A stretch of DNA of 34,529 nt from an uncultured Clostridia bacterium (GTDB taxonomy: Bacteria > Bacillota > Clostridia > Oscillospirales > CAG-382), in the NCBI GenBank assembly GCA_944375955.1, contig CALWBE010000019.1:1-34529 (forward strand), written 5' to 3'. Below, piece by piece: positions 7,005 to 16,300 of this stretch (position 1 is its first letter; each line of letters starts with the position of its first letter). The notes under the pieces were generated by a model, which was not told the origin of the DNA, made no database searches, and was given only the letters and a program-made list of their open reading frames with translations. A program made the translations under genes and the position numbers.

Positions 7005-7309
7005 CCCGGTAGGAAAGCTTTTCCCGCCGTGGAATCGGTAAAAAAAGCGAAGTCGAGAGGACGGAATCGTCCTCCCGGCTTCTTTTCCTTATATACCGCA
7101 CATCAGAGCGTTCCGGTTTTTGATAAAAAGACCGGGTTACCGTTCCTTATAGTTCTGCCATAGCAATGCCAGTCCGGTACCGCCGACACGCGCAGGTTTC
7201 ACGGACGTTTGCACGAAACCGCCTCCGTTTTTACGGTTTCTCGTTTATACTCCATTCCATTTGCGTCGGGATAATAATTATAAATAATATTGTGCCGACA
7301 GAAAAGTAT
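7005..7309. other. Intergenic stretch with one terminator
   Basis: Apart from the hairpin at 7049-7086 and a 7-bp hairpin GAAACCG/CGGTTTC (7215-7240) without a T tract, I see no gene. No clear terminator for the giant minus-strand gene was found here. Confidence 0.5.
7049..7088 (+). terminator. Intrinsic terminator of the UPF0126 relic
   Basis: AGGACG (7058-7063) pairs with CGTCCT (7068-7073) around a GAAT loop, and GAAGTCG pairs with CGGCTTC outside (one G-T pair). TTTTCCTT follows on the plus strand. Confidence 0.7.
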
Positions 7310-10300
7310 TTATGACGGATTCTTTTCGGTTTGTTTTGTTTCGTCACGGAACATTACAGCGTCAATTTGCATTACGGTGGTACCTGAAGATACTGTATCA
7401 GCAATCGGTTTTATCGTTACGGTATGCTCACCGCTTGAAAGACCTGTTACAACCGTTGTGGGATTGTGACCCGAGAATGTTCCGACAGAGTATTCTCCGT
7501 CTACAGTCAATTCATATTGTGCGGGAGCATATAAATTCGTATAAATAGCAAGCTCTGTGCCGTTGAATGTATAGGTAAACGGCGTCATTGTATTGGATAT
7601 AGTCTGCACAATCGAGCCTTTTCTTGAAAATACGGGGTTGATATTGGAGTCTGAACGGCTCCAGCCGCTGTTTCCGTCAAGTAGTTCTTCGGTTGCATAG
7701 ACAAGAGTACGCTCGCCGTCCAGCAAATAATCGGAATACAATGCCGGCAAAACATGTTCGGCATATTTATCCTCAAAGCATGTGCACAATAAAGCGTTAC
7801 GCAAATATTCCTTAACCACTTCAAAATAGTAAGCATATCCGGCGTCCAGAGGATGAACATTATCTTTGTAGAATGTACTCCATGAAAGTGAATTCTTTTG
7901 AATATGATCATATAATGCTCTTCCCATATATACAAGCGGTAAATCATAATGTTCAGCTATTTCCGCGTGTCCCTCGGCCGTTGGGAAATACCATGTATTA
8001 CCGGAAAGCTGTCCTTGGTCGCCCGAAAGCAAAATCACAATATCGGTTTTGGGTAGCGCTGTTTCAATCTCCCGCACAATTGTTTCAAGCTGCAAAGCTG
8101 CTCGAGTCTTATCAAATCCTCCGTAGGTATCGTTTATGGCATACTCGATAAAGACAAGATCGGGAGCTTTCGCAATAACATAGTCCTGAACAATATATGT
8201 GCCGAGATATGTGCCGCTCTCGCCGATTGCAGCATAAATGCTTTCGATTGACGCATCCGGATAAGTTTCTTTAAGCCAAGCGGTTGTTTTGGCGCGCCAC
8301 GAGTTCTTATCCGTCGCATTTCCTCCTGCGTCAAAATCCGAAGCTCCGTAACCGGCTGTCACCGAACCGCCGAAATAGGCAACGGTAAGCTTTTTATCAT
8401 CATGCAATTTTTTCGCGGTGTTTTGAAGCGAAGAAGCGTAAGTTATATATGAATCAAACACATGGGTACGATTCTCTGCTTTCATTATACTTTCCGCAAG
8501 GGTATTACCCATATTCTCAGCACTGGCAGCATTAGGGTGAATGCCGTCAAGTGTTGCAATTTCAATCGATGCGCTTTCTATAACAGAAAGATTGGAATAC
8601 CGATTTGCCGCCGCGCGAATTTCTTCAGTATATTTCTGATTGATCGGGATGAAATAATAAATCGGCGTGTCATTATACAATTCATTCAGTCGATTCAGCG
8701 TTTTGTTAAGAGCAGCAGTAAATTCCTCCGAAGTAATCGCCGGATTGTTTGCGTTGAAATAGGCGTCGTTATATCCGTGATTGATTACAATTTTCGACGG
8801 TTTAACCGACATATCCACATCCTTTGTCGCGCTAAGCTTTTCCATTGCCGTTGCCATTTCCTTAAATGATCCGGGGCGCACAAGACCGCTTGCTCCGTAT
8901 CCGATGTAATATGGAATGGCGGAAAGCTTTTTGGCACTGTAGAAAACGTATGAATTAGTTGCGCTGTTGGATGCTCCGTCCGCCGTTGTTCCAAGAGCAT
9001 TTACGCCCTCGGTAATACTGTCGCCATAATAAAATACTATGTCGTTTTTCGGCATAACCGCACGCATAACACCGCTGTTTACCGAAATATCGCTGATGGC
9101 AAATCCGACCTCCCCGTCCCATTTATTCTCCCATTCATACATACCGTCCATGATCAGCCATACGGCATGGCGAGACGAATCGGGAAGCATAACAGTGTTC
9201 TGCGTAATCGGATAGCGAACGGGTTCATTTCCGTCAATCGAAACGGCATAATATGGTTTTGATGTAGCACATTTTGTTTCGTCGCGGAAATCAACAGTGA
9301 AACAGCTTGCTCCGTTTGTCATAAAGAAGATTTGCGATCCGCTTGTGGTTGTCACATCGCAGATTGTTCCGTCCACAGTCTTTTTAAACCAGCGTCCGAA
9401 TGTCTTATACTTTCCGTCGCACAGTTCAAAAGACGGATATTTCACAGTAGAAAGGAAAGCCGCATCCTCTATGTCGTTTTCATCCTGCGCCGTCAAAACT
9501 CCGAGTTTTCCGCTGTTCAAAAGCTTTAACTCATTGTTGACAAATGCGGCAAAGGTCGAATATCCGACACCGCCGAAATGGAGACCGTCATTCGGCTGCA
9601 TAAGTTCTTCATTTTGCTCCGACAAGCCCGAATCGCAGTATGCATCGAATACGGGTAAGTCATAGATTTTTGCCAATTCATATACGGCTGCATACGCATT
9701 TACAACATTTGGCGCATAGCCGTAATTTACCTTTGAAGTATCTTCGGTTGCATGCGGAGGCGTCATCAGGATCAGCTTCGCACCCGCTTTCATATCTTTT
9801 TTAAGTTTTTCGATCAATCGGCAATACGAGTCGTAATGCCCTGTGCCGTTTAAGGTAAGTCCTGCGTTTGTACCAAGCATAACGATCACATAGTCTGCAT
9901 CTTTTGCGGAGTATTCTCCGGGGCGTCCGGCACCCGAAAAGATTCCATCGTGATAGTCATTATACAACTGCGTTGCGGTATATCCGCCGCGCGCATACCA
10001 TTCTACCGAAGCTCCGGTGTATAAAGCAAGATAATACGGATAGTTTTCATTGTGCGGATAACCTCTTCCGGGAACGGTTGTGCCATAATCGCCATAGGTA
10101 AGGCTATCACCCACGCAAAGTATTTTCTTTCCGGCAAAACTTGTTGCGTCCTTTGTAATGCAATACTCATTCATTTGGCTTCCGATGTCGTAGGACAAAA
10201 TTGCCGATGATAAAGCAAATTTTTCATGATTTGAAAAACGAACATATGCCGCATTACTCGGAATTGTCTCTTGATATATGGCAATTGCATATCCGTCGCT

Positions 10301-13300
10301 TCCGACAGTTTCACTGCTTGTCATACCGCTTATGTACTGTTTGTTTTCATCATAGAACGCAAGCGATGAAATGCTCGATTTTGTCGAAAGGCAATATTGC
10401 AGAACTGTATAATCGGAAAGCGCTATGTAATCGGTACAATTCCAATCGGCGTTTGCGGTTTCCGCTCCGACGGAATTCAATGCTTTGCCCTTAACCGAAT
10501 AATCGAGTGAAAGCTTTTGATAAGTGCCTTCTGATGACAAAGCCTGTACTTTCTTTCGGAACTCGCCTGCCGAAACAAAAGTCGCGCTGTATTCTGCGTT
10601 TAACCGCTCATACAAATCATCATACATCCCCGGGTATTGATCTCGGAGTCCCTTCACCGTAGTCAGAATATCTCCGGTCATGGTATCGGAGTAAACAGTA
10701 TGTTCGCCGTCTGCGTCACTGTATTTGATGTACGCGCGCACACAGTATCTGCGATCGTAATTCTTCGGGGCGATATCTGTAATACAAGCCGTATACTGTA
10801 TTGAATCCTCGTTCTGAGCATAAAGCTTAAAATTGCTCATATTACTTGATATCGTGACATTACGCGGCGTTTCGAGCGTAAGCTCCGCTCCGCTCAAAAG
10901 AAATTCGGGAAGCACAACCAATCCGTATTCGGATAGGGAGTTTTGATAATCTCCGCGAATCTCGGCAATAAACCTGAGTCCCTGTACGCCCGATGTGCGA
11001 AGCTGCATGCCAATTAAATCAACAGTTATGAAAATAGCTTTTCCGGTGCTGTCCCAACCGGTAAAGATTTTTCCGCCCGAGCTCACAACCGATAAATTTT
11101 CGGCGGGAATACCGTTGGGAGCGGTTTTATATAAATTCTTTACGGTACCCGAACAAATTGAAATCAATACCGTATTTGTCTTTCCTATGCCCGAAGCATA
11201 CAGCGTTGATACCGTACCGCCGTTTATCGTAATGCTAACCGAATCTGTCTCATCGTTTCCGCCGGCATAAACCGTCGCAATTTCGCCGCCGTTTACGGTA
11301 AGTTTTGCTTGGTTTCCGTTTGCGTACCATGCTTTTACGCTACCGCCGCAATAGACAATATCGCTTGCATACAAAACCGTTTCGGGTGATGCTTTCGCCG
11401 TAATGCTGTATGTTTTTCCGTTCAATTCATATGCTGCGGTAAGAACTCCGTCTTTTTCGGCAACCGTATATTCGGCATCGTCAAAATAAAGATTGTTTTG
11501 CTTCGCCATCACATCGGCACCATGAGCCGAATATAATTTTTCAGTTCCGGATATACCGAGGAAATAATTGTCATTTGCCGCAACACCATCTGAGATATTG
11601 CAAATATTATATGCTTCGGCACCGACATTCAAAATAAATTTCGAGCCCTGTACGGAAAAACCGTCAAAGTCGACTTTCACTCCTGACGGAACCATAATAT
11701 TTTCGTCAAGGACTGCATGATTCAAAAGGACAGCCGTATCTCCCTCTGCCGAGTCAGCAAAAGCGTCCGAAATACTATCATACAATGTGCCGCCAATACA
11801 TGCCGCTTTATCAGGGCGGTATGAAACATAAACGGTTTCGCCGGATTGCGCCGTAAAAGTGTCAAAAATCTGATTTTTATCGGCAAAAGCATTGATTCCC
11901 TCATCAGCTGTGACCGCAAATATACCTTCTTCTGAAGTTCCCGTAACATAACAGCCGCCGAACTTTTCGGAAGCAATAACGTAATAACCGTTATGGCAAA
12001 GTTCTTCAAGTCCCGTAACAACGGTTTGAGCGCCGTTATTCTGAATCAGCGTAAAGGATTTGTTAAATATCACAGGCTGTCCGTTGGTTTCCAGCGCTTT
12101 AACCGTGAGCGTGCCGCCGTTGTGCGTTAAAACAACATCATCGGTAAAGACCGCGCCGTGATGAGCATTGGAAAATTTGTCGGCATAGAAAATCAGAGAA
12201 ACAGTTCCGCCGTTTATTGTATAATCGGCACCGTTTGTTTCGTCGGGTTTTGAAACATTGTAAAATGCTCCGGCATAAATCGAAAAGCTTCCGCTGTCAA
12301 TCGTAACCGACTCGCGCGGACCGTTTTCATTCATAGTTCCGGAATGAATTATAACTTTCACAGGTGAAAATTCAGTTACGACTCTGTCGCCGATATGAAG
12401 TTTGTGCCCCATTGTATCTAAAAACTTATTGTCATGGCTTGTTTCAAGACGAATGTTTTCAAAATTCAAATCGCCGTTCATAGCAATGCCGTCTGCACCG
12501 ACATTCCAAACCGAGTCTTCATTATAACCTTTTACGGTTATGACCGTATTGTTAATCGGCATGTTTCTTTCCGGAGAAAGCTTGCCGACAACGGTCAGCA
12601 CTTTTTCTTTTGCCGAATACGAATTTAGCAGCTCAAATGCACGCGACACAGTTTTTACTGCCGAAGTTACGGTGAGTCCCGCTACGCTGTCGTTTCCGTT
12701 TTCAGCGTCAATATATATATTCACGGTCTCGTTAGGGTCAGTAAATACCGATGTGATAAAAAGTTCAGAAACGCCGAACGGTACCGCAAATGTTATATCT
12801 GCGGCATATACGGTATCGCCGATTTTCCATCCGACAAACAAAAGGGGTTCAGAAATCTTTTCTGCCGCAAGCGTTATACTTTCACCTGAATAAGCCGTTG
12901 CGGATGCTATACCGTCATAGAAAATCGAGACCCTTGTACTAACTTCGAAAAATCCTATTTCTTTTCCGCATTCATTCAAAATACCGATTTTTTCTCCGTA
13001 CGGTACCGAAACAGTAAAGATATATTTTCCGTCTTTTTCCTCCCGGCTATATATCGTAATATCACCAAACTTGTCGTCAACAAGCGACAGTTCCTCAATC
13101 GATACGCCGCTCTGTGCGTCGAACGCAACCGTGAAACGCTCATTTGCCTCAACTTTTTCGGGTGCGTTAACCGTAATAGCCGACACGGCATTTTCTTCTC
13201 TTTTTACATATACGCGGCATTCGGCATAAACATTGCTGTCCTTTGCCGAGCTTACTCGTATCGTTGCAATGCCGGCGCCAACGGCGTAAACGGTTCCGTT

Positions 13301-16300
13301 CTCAAAACGCGCAACTTCCTCATTTGACGATGTATACAGCAATGCGCCGGGTGTCATATTGCCGCTCGTTTCTACCTTAACAGTCGCTTTTCCCCCGCTG
13401 CTCATAGTAAGATTGCTTTCGGAAAGCGTAATCGAATCGGGGGCAATAAGTTCCGAAACAGGCGTCAAACGCAGCACCGCGCCGCCGTTTTCAAGAAAAT
13501 CAACGGCTACAGCGTCGTTCTTTCTTACGAGTCTTGTTTCGGTTTTTAAGGTGCCTTTATCTTCGCCGTCTTTATAAATTTCGGCGAAATAGGTTTCGTT
13601 TTCATTCAGAAAATCAAGTTTAAAGCTTACCGTGCGAGCCTTTTCCGTAATACCCGCAGCATAGAATACGCTTCCGCTCCTTCTGCCCAGCATGGCATAC
13701 TCGCCGACTTCGCCTTCCATAAGAAAACTGTCATCAAATACCGAAGGGAAGTTTTGATACAAATAACGAACGGGACTATTCAGCATCTTTTCGGGCGGAG
13801 TTCCCATAGAATGCAATCCGCTTGTTACCAAAATCGAAAGCGCAATTTGCGAGCCGCATGTCATTTTATTGGTACGGCGCGGATAAATATATTCGGTGAC
13901 TTCGGCAGGACCCGTAACCGCACGCAAAAACGGAATAATCGTATATTGCGACGCCCACATTCCGTCATAGAAAGCGTATTCGTCTCCTTTAATTCCCTCC
14001 CGCGCAATAACATTCGGATATGTACGCACTTCGCCGGTGGGCTTGTTTGCACCGTGGCAGTTCACAATAAGTCCGAGTTCGGCGCATTTACGATACAGGC
14101 GGTCATATATTTCCATAGTTGCGCGGCTTTCGGAATTGAAAAAGTCCGCTTTTATACCGGCAAGTCCCATATCCTTATAATCTTCAAGAATCGCGTTCAT
14201 TTTGGCTTCATCCTCAAGATTCACACGGTGTACCCAGCCGATAAGCTTTACGCCTTTGCTCTCGGCGTAATCAATTAACTCCTGAACCCAATCGTAATGA
14301 ACTCCCGGCAGCACTTTATAATTTCCGTCCCTGACCTCTCCGTCGGGCTTATGCCATCCGTAATCAAGAGTATAATATTTCCAGCCCATTTCTGCGGCGT
14401 AATCAATATACTGCTTATGTACCGCGGGATCTGCCTGACCTGCAAAGTGCACTTCGTCCCATGACCATGCGCTGATTCCGGGCTCGACAAAGCTGTAATC
14501 AATCGACTCGTCAGGTTTTTCGGCAACCGCTGTAACAAGCGAGCTTTCGGTTACTTCGGCAAGCGTTCCTTCAACTATGACGCGCCATGTAGAAGAAAAA
14601 GGCGATGAAACAGTTGTATTCTTTTCAACCGGAGTAAATTGAATTCCGTTTGAAACGCCGTATGCTCTTGTACCCGATATCTCAGGGTTAATGCCCGTTT
14701 CGGTCATCAATACATATTTTTCTCCGTTTTTCGCAAGAATCGGGAGCGAATAATATTTGCCGGTTAAGTATCCCGCCGAAACAGCTTCGTACATTCCCTC
14801 AAGCGTTGAAGTATATGCCATAGCCCATACCGTTGCATCTTGGGGAAGCGTAACCGATGTCGCTTCGTCCTTGATTGAAAAATCGGTTCCGTCTGGAGAC
14901 GAAATGACATAGCGAAGCGCCATACCGTCATTATACAGACGGACGATAACCGTCATTTCTGCGCCGTCTTTTGTAAAGGTGAAACTGCGTTCATTGCATG
15001 GATCGCTGTATTGCTCCTTGGTATGCGCCGTGAGTGTATAAGTGTCTTCAATATATTTTACTGCACTTACTTCTTTTACCGCAAGCCCGTCCGAAAAATC
15101 CGCTTTATCTGTTATTATGCCGAAAGAAGCGTTTTCGATAACCGTATCCGAGCCGTCTATGAGCGTATAAAAAGGTTTTCCGTCGTCTATCGACATGATA
15201 AAGGTTCGGCTGTTATCGGGCGATGCAAAATGATAAAGGGTATCGGTTTCGGACTGTCCGACAAAAACTCGTATTTTTGTTGTATACGGAATATTTCCCG
15301 AATGAATCGTTACGGCAACATAACCTGTACCGTCGGAAACAGCGGTAACAACTCCATTATCGTCCACCGTGAAAAAGTCGGGGTTTTCGCTTTGATAGGT
15401 AATATTTTCGCTACCGTCCAATGTACTACCGTCTGCAAACAAACCGGAAACCGTAATATTTGCGTTTTGCTCTTTTTCCAGTACGGGACGCGAAAGCGCT
15501 GCTTTTGCATAAACGACATTCTTGGCCGCCTGCGGTTCCAAAACGATGTTTGCATTTCCCCACGCGCTGTGGTCGCTTGCGATATCGCCGCACTCATCGG
15601 CAACAAGGCGAAGCTTCTTTGTTCCCGACGGAATCAAAACATCAATAGTTTCATACGGTCCGTTGTTGGTAATCTTTTCACTTTGATATAACAGCGTATC
15701 ATCGGCATATACAAAGAATTGAACAAGACCTTTTCCGGGGGCTTCATCATCGGTAATACCCACAACCGCGCGGAACGCAAAGGCGCCGTAGCGCTCAATA
15801 TCATAAACCAGTTCGGACGGAGCATGCGTCATAAGCCCTCTGTCACAGGTGATACCGCCGTTTTCTCCCGCAAAATGGATTTTATTACCGGCAAGGTCAC
15901 GGTCAATGACAAGCGACCCCCAGCCGATGGTCGACGACTCGGGCGAAATTTCTCCGAGATAACGCACAATGTCATCGTCGGTTTTTCCGCAGCGGAAACG
16001 AAGTGTTGCGCTTGCCTCGCTTGCATTATAGTTTACCGTTGCCGTAACAAATGCGGAACCGTCGTTCAAAGCTTTAACAATTCCGTCTTCGCTGACCGAC
16101 AAAACTTCGGGATTTGAGCTTTCATATTTTACAACAGCTTCAGAAAGCGGAGCAGGATTACCGGACGCAAGCATTGCCGTAAGAGAAAGTTTTTGCGTTT
16201 CACCTACTTCAAGCTCGGTTTTTTCTGCGGAAAGAGCCGCGGAAGCAAGGCGGTTCAGATAATCGCTGTCTACCGCAAGGTATGGGTCGCCCCACAAACA

